55,521 nucleotides of DNA, taken from contig WIXG01000445.1 of NCBI GenBank assembly GCA_009869945.1, positions 1 to 55,521 on the forward strand, given 5' to 3'. Made by a program: the position numbers and the translations under genes. Positions 37,201 to 50,100 of the stretch are shown piece after piece; the stretch's first letter is position 1, and the number at the start of each line of letters is the position of its first letter. The notes beneath the pieces were generated by a model that saw only the letters and a list, made by a program, of their open reading frames with translations, had not been told where the DNA came from and searched no databases. This stretch comes from Mesaphorura yosii. Its lineage: Eukaryota > Arthropoda > Collembola > Poduromorpha > Tullbergiidae.

Positions 37201-37287
37201 AATAAGTAACCGGCTCACAGTAACTCCGTCCGCCTTTCGTTCGGTAACCATATTCATTCCACCGCGCGCCCATTCAAAATTTATCGT
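31212..37287 (-). CDS. Dpr-like immunoglobulin cell-surface protein (3' exons only)
   Basis: Two minus-strand exons are seen: 37287-37110 and 31669-31212, joined in phase 1 across a 5.4 kb intron. The first encodes the second half of an Ig domain: RGG, SRLLIQKA, DSGMYTC and a terminal VKIHVLE, the hallmark of the second Ig domain of the arthropod Dpr family. The second exon begins GEKQAAMQ, matching the conserved GEHPAAMQ-type segment after that domain in Dpr proteins. It then has a hydrophobic segment (exon residues about 31-50) and an Asn/Arg/Ser-rich tail of about 100 residues, longer than usual. Dpr proteins bind DIP partners and guide neuronal recognition and synapse choice. The hydrophobic segment could be a transmembrane helix or a GPI signal; the long polar tail favours a helix. 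Exons for the first Ig domain and signal peptide were not found and must lie further upstream, perhaps beyond this window. Confidence 0.8.
31670..37109. other. Large intron of the Dpr-like gene
   Basis: The 5.4 kb between the Ig exon and the last exon of the Dpr-like gene. A minus-strand frame at 34842-35321 is open for 159 codons but shows no motif and no partner exon. A cluster of TTGGACAAT repeats lies at 33046-33837. Confidence 0.6.
33046..33837 (+). repeat. Four direct copies of a TTGGACAAT motif
   Basis: The motif TTGGACAAT[GT]TG occurs at 33046, 33761, 33790 and 33824. The copies at 33046 and 33790 extend identically to TTGGACAATGTGCATG. The cluster brackets about 700 bases that contain short frames on both strands. 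This could be a remnant mobile element or a clustered protein-binding site; neither is shown. Confidence 0.5.
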
Positions 37288-38740
37288 CTGGATTTCGTTC
37301 GCATTCATCCGTGCGTTATGTGTTTTGTTGTCATTGTCGTTGCCGTGATTGTCATTTGCATGATGTTCAGTTGACAATGGTCCCAGGCCAGTCCGCAAAG
37401 ATTTCCAAGAAAAGTTGGACGCCAAAGATTTGAATGAAGCCCAAAATGTGTGTGAAGAGGGAGCATGAAAATGAAAAAAAAGATATACAAAGTTTAGACA
37501 CAGAATGAAAATGACATGTTGGCAGCGCCACGTCGCAGTATAGGCTGCCTTTTCAGGAGCGCGATGTGATTAAGTTACATACAAAACTTATCCAATGCAC
37601 ACATTATGAACGAAGTATGAAGTAGAAAGTTGGCTGGGGTGGAGTGCTTCGCTATCCTGCCTGTCTGACGTTCCGGAAAAAGTCTCGGACAGTTTTGAGT
37701 TAGTCTTCTTTCTCGTCTAGAGTCTTGCGTTTGGAAGAAACTTAAATATAAAGTCGGTCGGAGTCAGAATACGCATCGCACCGCACACATTCGCATCGTA
37801 TCGTACATTAGTATAGATTTCACATCTTTGAAAAATGGCCCACGCTTCAGCTCGCCGTGCGCGTACGCGAACGCGGAATTTTACGCTTCTTCTGTGCAGA
37901 GTTTTGGAATTTCTCTGCGTTTCTTTCTGCCCAGGCCCACGAGTCACAAATTTTGGAATGTGAATTCGTGTGCAATATGTGTACTTTCCTAATGGTAATA
38001 GGAATGTGAATGCGGATGCGAATGTCATACAATATCAATAGTCCCTTGTGTCGCTGTTCGCTCCTGCTGCGACGATGCGAGGGATTCTGGTGAGGAACAG
38101 TAATGGAACTGTCATCAGTCATCATCATCAGAAAGTATTTAGAATATGCAAATGTTTTGGGTCTAATGTGAGTGTATTGTCAGTGCTAACTAGTATTTGA
38201 ATGACTATGACTGCAAAATGAGGCTGGTTATTGATAACTTGCGTGAGTTCAAACAGTTGCCGTTTCCATTCATTAGAATTCATGGTCAGCATTTCATTCA
38301 TTGAAGCTACCCGCCAATCTTTCCCTTCTTGGCAAGTTAGGAGTTTCTTCAGTGGGAAAAGGAAGACAAGGCGAAACGATGTCATCACTGCCACTCTCTC
38401 GAGATCACACTCAAGAGCTGAGATAGACTAAGAAAGACTAATGCCTCCTAACCAGGATCAACACCACCAAGAAGCTGCGACTGTACCGATGACGAAAGTG
38501 AAACAAAGAAAAAGAAAACCCACCAGCCTAGAGTGAAAGTCAGTAAAGAAAAATTACGTGTGAAACACTCATTTGGTGAATTTTCCCAAGAGTCACTCGA
38601 TGCACACATTTTCCTTGCTTCATTCAATGACTCTTCTTTTTATTTGTCAAACTACTTCCAGGTCCTGAATTTTTGAATAGAAATCACAGTGTATGCAGTT
38701 CGCAATGTTCTTGGTCGAGCAGAAGCCGTGGTGTGAGTAC
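37288..38740. other. Intergenic or upstream intron of the Dpr-like gene
   Basis: Upstream of the Ig exon on the minus strand, so this is probably an intron of the Dpr-like gene. I looked for the missing first part of the Ig domain and saw no convincing tryptophan or first-cysteine motif. Confidence 0.4.
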
Positions 38741-38909
38741 AAAAGAAGCTCCAGATCCGCTCCAGAAAAGACCATCCTCTTGAGCTATGAGCTGGGTTTG
38801 GATTAGACATCATGTCGCAAATGCTACACTGAAATCCTTTTAAAATCTGTTTTCTAATGTTATGTGCCCGCCTGCTATGAGCACGCCAACACCAACATGA
38901 TTTGTCACT
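38741..38909 (-). repeat. Dispersed repeat, copy A
   Basis: About 170 bases closely similar to copy B at 41213-41394, in the same orientation. On the minus strand both contain a frame reading KQILKGFQCSICDMMSNP, and the three base differences in that core are all synonymous. Upstream the copies differ by an indel that is not a multiple of three. It could be a short interspersed element or a fragment of a duplicated exon. Confidence 0.65.
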
Positions 38910-39995
38910 TGATCCAAACATTTCATCGCACCGGGCACTCGCCATACCACTTTCCAGGAATGCGACCATAAAATAGACAGGCGAAAAATTCTAGCGTTGT
39001 GCTGTCTAATTAAATGAAGTCTGACTTAAATAATACAATTTACGAGTAGTACTTAATGTGATTATGTGATGGTGTGATGTAGCTTTGCGAAGATGCATGG
39101 TGTAAAGGCCAACACTATACGAACTTTTACAATTTTAGCGTAACATTCGACAACGAAGAAAAGAAGTTTAACCTGTAATTCCATTCAGTCAAGGCGAGGA
39201 CGGGTTGTATTTTTGGTTTTATAATTTTAATTACAAAGAAAAATAATCATAATTTCATTCTATTAATACTAGCATAGTGTCACATGAACCGAAAAAATTA
39301 ACATTTTGTTTTGTTCGGAACGCCAAGGTCAGGCTTACTAATTCGCGAGCGTTTTTCATTTTGCTGGAAGTCTACTACCACGGATAAACTGAAGCTTTTG
39401 CGAAGCTCGCTTAAGCTTCACTTGCCCAGATTGAACTTGATTCAAGCTAAAAGATAATGCAATTCGTAGCAGCGTGCCACATTCGACGTGTTGCGTGTTG
39501 TGTTGACTTCGACTGCTGATATGGCCTTACGCCTGCCTGACCATGGCTTGGAAATTTTCTGAACCGTTCGTGCGTGGTACTTGATACACCAGCCTCCACA
39601 TTAATTACACCTTTGTACATATTAACAGATTAAATAATATTCCGTAATCGAACTCCAAGCTGTTGACGTCAATCAACTGACTTAATCGCATGCAAATTAC
39701 TAACAAATATAAATGAGTTTTGGCTAGCAAAGAGAGAAAAATGATGGAAATCGCAATGCGGAGCAGCATAATTTAATCGACATCATGCGATTGTCGCGAA
39801 TATTGATGAATATTAAATAACAAATAGCATATAACGTGGTAGTACGAATTAATAGGTAGGATGATATAATTGTGCTAGAGGTGTTCATGGCACTTGCAGT
39901 CACGTTCTCGTTCCCTGAACTGTGCCTCTTGACAGCTCCACGCTGATTATTAAGTTTCCACGTGCTCTCAGTTCCATTATTAGCTTTTAGCCAGT
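38910..39995. other. Intergenic, upstream of the PY-motif membrane protein gene
   Basis: AT-rich DNA that should hold the promoter and 5' untranslated region of the gene starting at 39996. No TATA box or other element could be assigned with confidence. Confidence 0.4.
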
Positions 39996-41027
39996 ATGCG
40001 CTGTCAATGTCAATTGAGCATTCCTATTCTTGCCGTACTGGCTTGTGTTGAGACCTTGACGAATCGGACTCTGGCTTTGTCCGCCGCTGCTGTTGGGGTG
40101 GACGCTAAGTTAATTGATAACAATGGAGGACGATCACCAAATCTCGTTCAGATTCTATCGACGACTACTACGAAAGTGAATCTCCCAAAATCAAAATCAG
40201 CTCAAAATGGCCGACTGGAAGACATTTTCTTGAGACAAGCAGCATCAACAATGCCAATCCCAACACCAACACAACCTCCGATAATCAGAGTCAATTCTCT
40301 AGTCACGACGGTCACCTCTGTCCGTCCTCGTGATCTATACTACATATTTCCTGACCCCGTGCAGTCATCAAAGCCCGCTTCTACCTCACAGAATTCAAAT
40401 TCAACTGAGGAGCTCGATTCTGATCACGGAGTAGACAAACATCCAATTGCGTTAGTGACTGTCGCTGTCATCCTGGTCATTTCTCTCATATTCATCTTTA
40501 CATTATTTCTTGGCTACAAATTGTGCAATCTGCAATATGAGCGAAACATGCAGAAACGAAGTGCTCAGAATGGCAATCCTCCTGGTGGGCTTGGCGCCTT
40601 AAGGTAACTTTTCTGACGATACTTATCATTCAATAGCCAAGCATGATAAAAGATTGCATATTGCAGGTCAATCTCTGTTGGATCAATTCTTGTTCCTAGC
40701 GAATTGCTGCAGCGATACAGCCAAGCCCAAGGTGGGGTGCATCCGACGGGCAGTTACAATAATCAAGTCATTGCATTGACACATTCCGAGACTTGCCCAG
40801 TTGCGTGTACCTTGTGCTGTATTGGAAGGACACTGGCGCTTTCAACGCCGGCATTCCATCCGCGATCTCACTGCCGAGAGCATGAGGAATTCCCTCCCAC
40901 ACCGACGCCACCGCCCAAGTACAACGACGATCCCAGTCTCCCGACCTACGAGGCATTGTTCTCGTCGAACCAAGGCGGAAGCAAAGACCCAGAGAGCCTG
41001 AACTCGCCGGGATTACCCTCCACTTAG
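39996..41027 (+). CDS. Type I membrane protein with PPxY and LPxY tail motifs
   Basis: Two exons, 39996-40603 and 40667-41027, joined across a 63 bp GT-AG intron, encode 322 residues. A hydrophobic N-terminus (about 1-30) looks like a signal peptide. The ectodomain (to about 148) is Ser/Thr/Pro-rich with N-glycosylation sequons at 23 and 135 and almost no cysteine. A transmembrane helix spans about 151-173. The cytoplasmic tail has a Cys cluster (246-254) and, near the end, a proline run with PPKY at 285-288 followed by LPTYEAL at 294-300. Paired PPxY and LPxY-E-A-L motifs are how Drosophila Commissureless and vertebrate PRRG4 bind Nedd4-family ligases to remove receptors from the surface. 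A similar adaptor role is inferred from the tail motifs only; there is no Gla domain. The family is not otherwise recognised. Confidence 0.8.
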
Positions 41028-41127
41028 ACGTCGACGTCCGCAAGGAATTAGATGCCCTAGACATCGTAGTTTAGAAGTTGTGGATCAATTGAGTCAATTT
41101 TGCATTGAGCTGAAACTGAGTGCTGAT

Positions 41128-41133
41128 AATAAA
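41128..41133 (+). promoter_or_regulatory. Poly(A) signal of the PY-motif membrane protein gene
   Basis: A canonical AATAAA about 100 bases after the stop codon of the plus-strand gene ending at 41027. Confidence 0.6.
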
Positions 41134-44100
41134 CTAAATCTTACGCTCGTGGGTTTAAACACACTGCCCTTCTGACAGTAAGAAAACAGGAAATCAAGCC
41201 GAGAAGCCCTGCAAAAGAAGCTCCAGATCCAGGATCTCTTGAGGTCTAAAAGAAGAGATCCTCTTGAGCAGGAGCAATGCGTTGGATTGGGATTAGACAT
41301 CATGTCACAAATGCTACACTGAAATCCTTTTAAAATCTGTTTTGATATGTTATATGCCTGCGTTGGAGGAGAAGAGCCAACATGATTTGTCACTGGTGCT
41401 TGTCTTTGGTAGTTTCGCCGTTGCGTGCCTTGCTTTGTCGCGCGTTTAGCGCATGAACGTGGACAAAGTTCACTAAGTGGCGGACCCACACGAGGATCCC
41501 GCTTCTCTCCGATCCTGAACTCTTTAGAAAATTCAGGCTCTATTCAAGCCCAGTAAATTTTAACGGAAAACAGTTCCACTGACCTCGCCTCGCTTTGTGA
41601 TGCAAAAGTTGGATAAATAAAAATAGGTCATTAGAAAACATGTGAGCGGGCTGTTGCACAAGCCTCGAGCCCTGCCTTAGACTCTGGGCTCTAAATTCTA
41701 ATTTTAATCTAAAATATAAACACACACCATCGCCATTCGCCATTGCAGTGAATCCGAAGCTGATTTGTTGCTTCAGAGAAAAATGTAAATTCGCTCGGAA
41801 TTCAAAATCAAGCCTGAATTTTAATTTTTGACTGGTTCCCTGCTACTAATAAAGAACGTGTGTTGTTTTGTTTATGGAGTCATCCTTTTGAATAGTCCCC
41901 AAGTAGAATGAACCCGGAAAATATCCACCACGCTAGATGTTCAGAATGTTAGTGCCTCGAGTTTATTAGATGCATTGAGGGCGATGAGATGAGATGACAA
42001 GAGCGTCAGCGAGAGAGAGCGAAAGATACACAAGAAAAGTTTGTGACTGGAATTCTAATGAGTTTTCATAATAAAAATAACTTTACACGGAAATTTACAC
42101 CATGCGAAATGAACGAGTCTGCTTTCTCCATTTGGGAGTTCTGAGGAATGTAAATCTTAATTCAGACATCCTGAATATTTAATTCCGGCATTAGCTTATT
42201 AAGAAAGAGCAAAACTTTTCAGCGTTATGTCTTCAAACTTCACCCTCGCACTGCGACCTGCAAGCATAAATACTTAATTTCCTGTTTGCTGTTGCTTACC
42301 CTTGAATTATGCTGCCACAGGACGTGTCTCGGTGCATTCTTTGACGAGTCTTCCACAACACATGTTAAATTTATTGTACTTCCGGCTTTTATAAATAACT
42401 CGGAGCGTTTGTCATTCAGTCCTTCAATGTGTGTGATGGGTTCTGCAAAGAAAAAAGAGACAATGCGTGAATAATGCGTGGAAACTTGGAATTCTCGAGC
42501 CTAGCCTCCTAATAACATAAAATCATTGATCATTTCATGTTGTAAAGTTCGAGTGACATGACACTCAGAAACCAAACCAAAACAACCCCGTCAAACTCTT
42601 TGAACGTATACAAGTCCTCCCGTGTGGTTGTTCTGCTCAGCAATGCAATGCAAGCGAAAGTAGCGAAGTGAGTAATAAGATTATGTACAATACGTACTTA
42701 ATGACACACGAGAGAAAAGGGCGCACGCAGCACATCTTTAAGATTACAATCTAATACGCACTTACGTGAGCTATTGATCAAGTTGGTGTGGTGCGGGTGT
42801 GCATGATAAAGTGTTGAAAATTTAAATGGTGCAATATTCTTCCAATAAAGATAACACCATTACTGCTGTTATTATTATTACCCAATTTATATTCACTTTT
42901 TTTATAGCGTGTAAGCAGTTCGTGAGCAACCAATTTCAACGCGGACGCAGACACAATGACACACATTTGGAAGAACGCGGCTGTGAATGCAGGGCACTTT
43001 CTTGTTGAAAAACATCATCACGTGGCGCGTGACCCGGTTCTCCTTGTGAATTGTAAATAGCCATTGCCATTGCGATTTTCTGCCAAATGGGTTTTCGTTT
43101 CGCCATTTTATCTTGGTAAGAAAATATTTATTCAGATGCCTGTTCCGAAGATGGAAAAATAAGCTAATGGTAGTTAAGAAGTAAGACAACGGGTCAATCC
43201 AGCTTTCACGGCAAAATTTCAGATTTTTGAATGGCCGTGCTGATGCTTCCTGCATGTGGTTTCATTGTAGGGACAAATTACGTATAAGGCGAAGATAAAT
43301 CCTAATTACAACGCACAAAACTGCACGAATTCATTGAATTCTACCGATTGACAGCCCAATTGAAGTTCAAAGGTGCCCCGAAACCAAGTGTGGACACGGT
43401 TACGACCCAGGCAAGCTACAAATAGTATATCTTGATTATTATTGTCGGGGTATAAAGTTCTTGAGTTCTGAGCTTGTAAACTAAAAAAAATACAGCAAGT
43501 CATCAGACAACCACTTTCCAACGATTCATTCTTTCCTTAGATCGATTTTTCTACAGACGGGACGACATAAAATTCCAACGTCGTGTCGTGTTTTAAACTC
43601 TCTTTTATAGACTTGGCTGCCCAACTCGTATTTTGTACTTAAGAGTAGACAAAACACGCTACAGAACGCGGATTAGGATTCGTATAATCAGTAAGTGGCA
43701 GTGGCACTACTGTGAGAAAGGCTCAAGGCAGGGCAGACACAACCGCCCGTAATTTTATGTGTTTTCAAGAGACTTTTTTCTGCCTTCTTCCTTTCACCCG
43801 CTTGAGTTTGTTTGCTTTTAAGGGTCGGGTTCAAGTTTTTATTTTGTTCTTTCGTTGTACGTATACGCGAGCACAAGCATGACTACGAGTCAAAGTGAGA
43901 GAAATAATAAAAACGAATTGAAAGGAGCAGTCGAGCGAGCGTGCAGTGCAGACACAAGAGAAAGTTAAAGCGATATATTACAGTACGAGAAGACCTTTAT
44001 TCATTGTGATTGTGCGTACACGAACGCGTTCGCCGTAAACGTAATATGTTATTATTGTACATGCACTTCAAAATAATTTTTTTTATTTCATCTTTTCTCC

Positions 44101-47100
44101 ACGCTCGCTTTTATTGTCATTTCCCTCTACACTTGGCATAGTTTTGGCGTAGTTGGACTAATAAATTCAAGGGCTTAAAGTATTATCCCGTGCCCAGCCA
44201 GCAAAAAGGTCGATCTTTTGTTCGTTCTACAATTTAAACCATCTGAATTCTGTTTCTCTGATGGTCAAGTGCTGGCACGAGGAATAGTGTAATTGTGTAA
44301 TGCGATACGCCAACTCTATGTACTGCGAAAAAGGAAGAGGAAGAGTCAGGGGTAGGCTGATTAGTTTTTGATTTTGATTTTTCAATTAACTTTGAACTCA
44401 TCCTTGAGCGTGTGCTCTGCTTTTGCTCAAGCATTGAGCACAAACATGCTTTTATTGTCTCTGTTAATTTGATCCCCGCAAATAAAGATCAAATCAAGAG
44501 CGCGTGCGACACAAACCTCTTTATCAACGATATTAAATTACAGAAAACAAAATTGCCTCGGTGACTTTGCATTTCAATCAAATCAGAGGACAATTCTTAG
44601 AAATTCTAGCCTTTCTTGCCCATAATTAGTTTACTTCAATGGAATCATTCATACAATCTTACAGATGCAATGCTCACACAAAAAGAAGGCCTCCAATGTT
44701 TTTGATGAATTTTCAACTCAATATTAATCACTGAGAACACTTCGCAGTGAGTGAGCCACGTGCTGCGACAAGAATAGGAGCCGTCACAGTCACAGTAACA
44801 GCAATCCATTGCGAAGTAAAGTGGAACAATGTTTTGTAGTTTTGTCCATTTGATAATGTAATTGAAAATTATCATCCATTTAAATTCTGTGCCTCCAGCC
44901 TTCAGAAAGAAGGCAACAACGACGAAGAACGTGAACGGCGAATGTGAGCAGAAGAGCAGCGAAGAGAAAGTACGGAGAAATTATTTCTTGTGTCCGTATT
45001 CCGTGCTTGCTCGATCGTGTTTGGAATTTGAGAGGGGAAAAATAGTCGGACCGGCCGAGTTCTGGTCCATACGTCGCTAACAAAATAAATGGTGGAAATT
45101 GAAGTGGCCTGCCGCGCGCCGCATTGGCATGTCAAATATAATCTCACTGGACCATTCCACTAACAACGCCGCTGTTTGCCTATTACTGCACCGCTCCAGG
45201 ACAGCCTCCAACCGAATTGAAATGGAAATATGCGGACAAATTCAATAGAAGCTAAATATCTTTTCATACACTCAGCCTTCGCAACGTGCTAACCTAAGCT
45301 GCTTTCATCGTTGGCCATTCAATCCATTCAAACTTTCAAATGCACATTTACACACTGTTTGGATTGGAATACAAAATCGTAAATGGCAAATCGCATTGGG
45401 AAATGCGATGTAATGTAATGCAAGTAAAATGGACTCATGTGTAAATACCATCAGTCACCGAATAAAACCGTCAACCAGCCCAATGCGGTCACAATAATGG
45501 AAAGACACCTTGAAAAACTCTGAATTTCAAACAGGCAGAGGCCACAACTCTCGTGCGGATGGACAATGTGGCATGGATTGGTTTGCAAACAGCTGGAAAA
45601 ATCGAAATTCACTCCACTGTACAAACACAGACGGTCGAATCGAGGAAGAACAGCGTAGAGTGTATGAATTTACATTGAATCTCAAACTTTGAGACCATCA
45701 GTGTCCTAAAAAGTCCAGGCAAGTCATGGAAAGATTTAAATCCTCTTCTGATCTGGCTTCTGTGAAGTAAAAATAAGTACGATGTACATTTTTTGGGTTC
45801 ATAGATTGAAATTCGATTGCAATATGGCCACAGTCACACGCCAGAGCGGCACTTATTCTATGCTTTACTTTAATTTTCTTTACAAGATCATGTATTACAA
45901 GCACAATGCAATATTATGGATTCTAGCTTACTAGAATTTGAATTGACTTGAACTCTGCTTCTCCTTCAGTTTCTCTGATGTTTGCCGCTTTCAATACAAT
46001 TCTGGCCACTTCACCAGCACTCTTTTGAAATTCTGAGCAGATTCGGGGTAGCAAGCGGTCTTTCAGTCTATCTCGTATGACCGTGGCCACTGCTGGTCGA
46101 AGTATGGCACGGCATGAAGTCAAAGAAAGATGATCATGGCAAAGGCAAAGTAGTAGAGCAGGTCCCAGGAATTCTTGCCGCCGTTGCAAAGTGCGGCGAT
46201 CGACCAACATAAAGTGGCGGTGTAAATGGACGAACGACGGAGTCATGCATTATGAATGGACAGCTGTGTAGAAGAAAAACAAGCGTAAAGTGTTTGAATT
46301 CTAATATTAAGCGTATAAAATTCCAGGTTAGTAAATCTAAGATCAGAAACGGGAACAGAATAACACCGTAAAACTTTTCTACCGAATCCTTAAAGTTTTT
46401 TTTCGCAGATTGACCGCCCCGCAACCTCAGCAGGAGGGCGTAACGTAATGTATGCAGTTAACCTGGAATAATCGTATTATTGGTTTTAGCCCAGACATTG
46501 TTTATTTATTGAGGCTTAGGTTTCGAATTCAAAATGCGTTCGGCTTGCTAGGTCATACTATTTATCTTAGTAACACACTTTAAAAGCCGTACAGAATGAG
46601 AATTTTTTACATCTGCGACGGCGAAAAGCATTCAAATTTTTGGGGCAAGTTCCATGAACCTCGACGCAAAATATTTCATAGGAATTAAATGCAGGAAGTT
46701 TTGCATTCAAGAGGGATTGTTTTAGAGGTTTCTTCTTCGCCCTATTTGAATGCCCTGCATTAATACACTCTCAGCCGAAATTTCACATATTTGAAATCGA
46801 ATTCTAAGTAGACTATGGCTTCTGTTTCGACGCGTACTTCCCATAATGGCCTGCCTCCTTGGCCAGTCTAGTAACGAGTAACTAGTTTTCTCATCCTCAT
46901 CGTCATGGTCGTTGCCGTTGTCGTCTCCTTCGCGAAGTCGATAAAAAGAGAAACGCGTCCCTTGACGGTACTTTTGGTTAAACTTTATTTTTTCCGCTCC
47001 TTCTACTCTCTCCAGCTACGTCCGGTGCAGTGGCAGCGCAGGTCTCGGTGTCCCACAGAAAGTAACTAAACCAAAAAGCCCAAACTTTGACATCTTGTTT

Positions 47101-50100
47101 CCAAACTCGTGCTCTTTATAAGTATACGGGTGTATTGTATCGTTGAAATGCTGAATTTTAGAGGAATTCAACGGTGTTATGTTATACTATTTAACATCGC
47201 GATGGAATGGCACAAGTTTGAGCCTGAGCCCGAGTTCGACACTTGTCTTGAAATTTTGTTTTGCCAAAAGGGAATGCATGAATTTCTGATTTAACAATCG
47301 TATGAGTGAGTTTTCGTTATGATGCTAGAATGCTGGTACATTTTGGTACGTACCCCACAAGCAGACGGTACACTGGTACATTCTTCGACGACACCGTATA
47401 ATGAAATTGCGATTGGCAATAAATATAACCGTGTTATTATTGAAGTAGTTCAATTTTAAAAATACGCTTATTCTCTGTGCTTCGTTAAGTAAAGCTATTG
47501 AATAAGAAATACAAAATAAAGCCGACCGCAAACGACTTTTACGAGGACACAACTTTTATAATTTAAATTGTTCGTGCGCATTGCAGGCGCAGACGTCTTT
47601 CGGAAGAAGACAAAGGCCATTGTTTCATGCAATAGAAGGGGAATAATCTCAGGAATGCGATTTCGTAATATATATTGTGATTGGACTGCTCTGTTTTGGG
47701 TTTGCGTCGCGTAATGGTTTAAGGCTTATGTTGGTTCCAAAACTTTTAAAGTTTTTCATATTTGGCTTTAAAATCTGTCCCAGATTGGCCATGGCCGGGT
47801 CGTAAAAATAAATACCAAAATATGAATGTTGTCCCAGATGTTCATTTTGTACAGAAAGTAATCTACTCGCCTACAAATGGCAGTTCTTCGACAGCGACAG
47901 GAGGGCAGGAAACGGGATTGGAGTGAACTAGTTTGCAAAGTTGGTCTTTGAAATTATTACAAACGGAAGGGACTTTCCTGCGCACTGGCACTGAATGTTG
48001 TCCGCTGTGGGGCAGTTCTCATACGTATTTTAATTGAATTTTCATATTTCTGCATATCATTAAGAATTAAGAGTACTGCAAAATGGGTGCAACAGCAGCA
48101 TGAGTTGTTGGTCAAGTTGAGTGACCCTTTGACACGTAATGAGAATGCCCTTTTAAGATCGAGTGAATTCAATCAACATTGGATGTCACAGAAATGCTGT
48201 AAAAGAGGCGCAAATACACACACGTACAAAAAAAAGTTGTTCGCTTAAGGTTTTGAGTTATATGGCTGCAACGAATGCTTTGACCTGCTTTGTCATATGT
48301 GATTATAAATCAAATTTTTATTAATAATTTCTGGCCTTGGTATACCTGAACAAGCCATTGTGTCGGATGTTAAAATTAATATGCTAAGCTCTCCACTCCA
48401 ACAATATGGTAATTATTAATTTGACACTATTAGTCAACGTAATGCTTGATTCATATTTTGAGGACTGTGGCTATGCTGTGACTGCGATTCAAATAGCGCC
48501 AGCCCCATTACAAACTGACATCAGTATTTAACACGAATAACAGACAATAAAATGACGTCAGTCATGAATTCATTAAATCGGCACTGTTGAAATTAAATTC
48601 TCAGTACAATTGACAAATACAATGGGCGAATTGCCTCTAATTAAACAAATTGCTGTGTTCGTTACGCAATATTTACCGAAGAAGCTCGCAAAAAATAATT
48701 CGTAAAGATTTCGGTCAACACGTACTGGAATTGGATTTAACTGGATAGAAACCCAAAGCATTGATGAGTCCACTTCGTACTAATCATCCTAGTGAAGTAA
48801 CTTAATTTTTGCTTTTTCTTATACAAGTACAAATGGCGAATGTAAAATGAAAAATGAAAATTATATTCATAAGGTTAAATAATGTAATAAATTCGTAGTG
48901 TCATAATCAGAAAGTGTACTTTTTGCCCACACGCTCTTATCTACGTTTCCTTAGTCAGCCCATCACCAGTACCTCAATTTTATTGTTTTGACTGACCATA
49001 TTTACGCCAAGCCACATAGACACTAACATCAACATTTTGCATTCTGAATTTCTGATTCTAATCTATCTTATGCGAAGTTCAGTGTTCTGTTTATGTTTAC
49101 TACTTTGAGTGAGAGAATGAACTGCGTCGTCCAGAGCAGCGAGCAGGGGGTTGACGTCAACTTCCCATTGCCACTTTGCCCGAGGTGATTCTTGTACCTT
49201 GTAACCGTAACCTGCTCATGAATGTTATGTAATATGCACGAAAATGTGCAGTGCAAGTTCTAAATACACATGGCGGACGAATTCGCGACAGAGTCGCATC
49301 TTCGCTTGGCACTCCGAGTTCATGCACTCTGCGAGACAAGAACAAATGTACAAATGCGAAGATGGACAGCTTCACAACAATGAAAGCTACAATCTGTTCT
49401 TCGTTTCATTTTGTGGTCTCTAACTCTTAATAGTACTCCTGATAACTAGTACAACTCTGAACTGATTCAACACATTAATATCTGCGAAAAAGGCAGTTTT
49501 TTGACCGACGCTTTTGAATGCAACCCCGTTTCAAGAAGTCATTTTCATTCCATTATCATTTAATTACTAAGCTAGACCCTGATTACCTTCTCCTATCTAA
49601 AACACTTTAACTCTCCCATAGACTAACCGATATTTTTATATTTTGCATTCCTTCTGCAACAATGATCATCTCAGCGTCATCTTGCATCTTTGAAAGTTAA
49701 GTAACATTTCTAGACCATTTCATTACTCGCGCAAGAGAAAATGCTCTCAACTCGATTTTTTTTTATAGGAGAGTGCATTCACATTTTGCATTCTCATTAT
49801 CAGGGCATTGAATTACATTGCCTTGCGTTGATCTTGTACTAGGAGGTACATTGTTACTGCGCCAGCGGCCAGACAGCGGCGACAACGAGACGAGCTTCGC
49901 GGCTCATCGTTGTTGTTACAGAGAGACGCTGACTTGTGCTTTTGACTCCTCACTTCTTCCTTATCATAATCACTGCGACGGTGCGGTGATTATAAATGAT
50001 GATGGCCAACAGCATAGTTAAGAACTTGAAAATGAATATTCTGTTTTCTCTTCCTAGCACCTCGTACATTGAAATGTACATAATGAAAATGTGTTTTATG

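Noticed and set aside
45923..46246. 107-codon minus-strand frame with helical, protein-like composition
   Set aside because: No recognised family, splice partner or supporting context.
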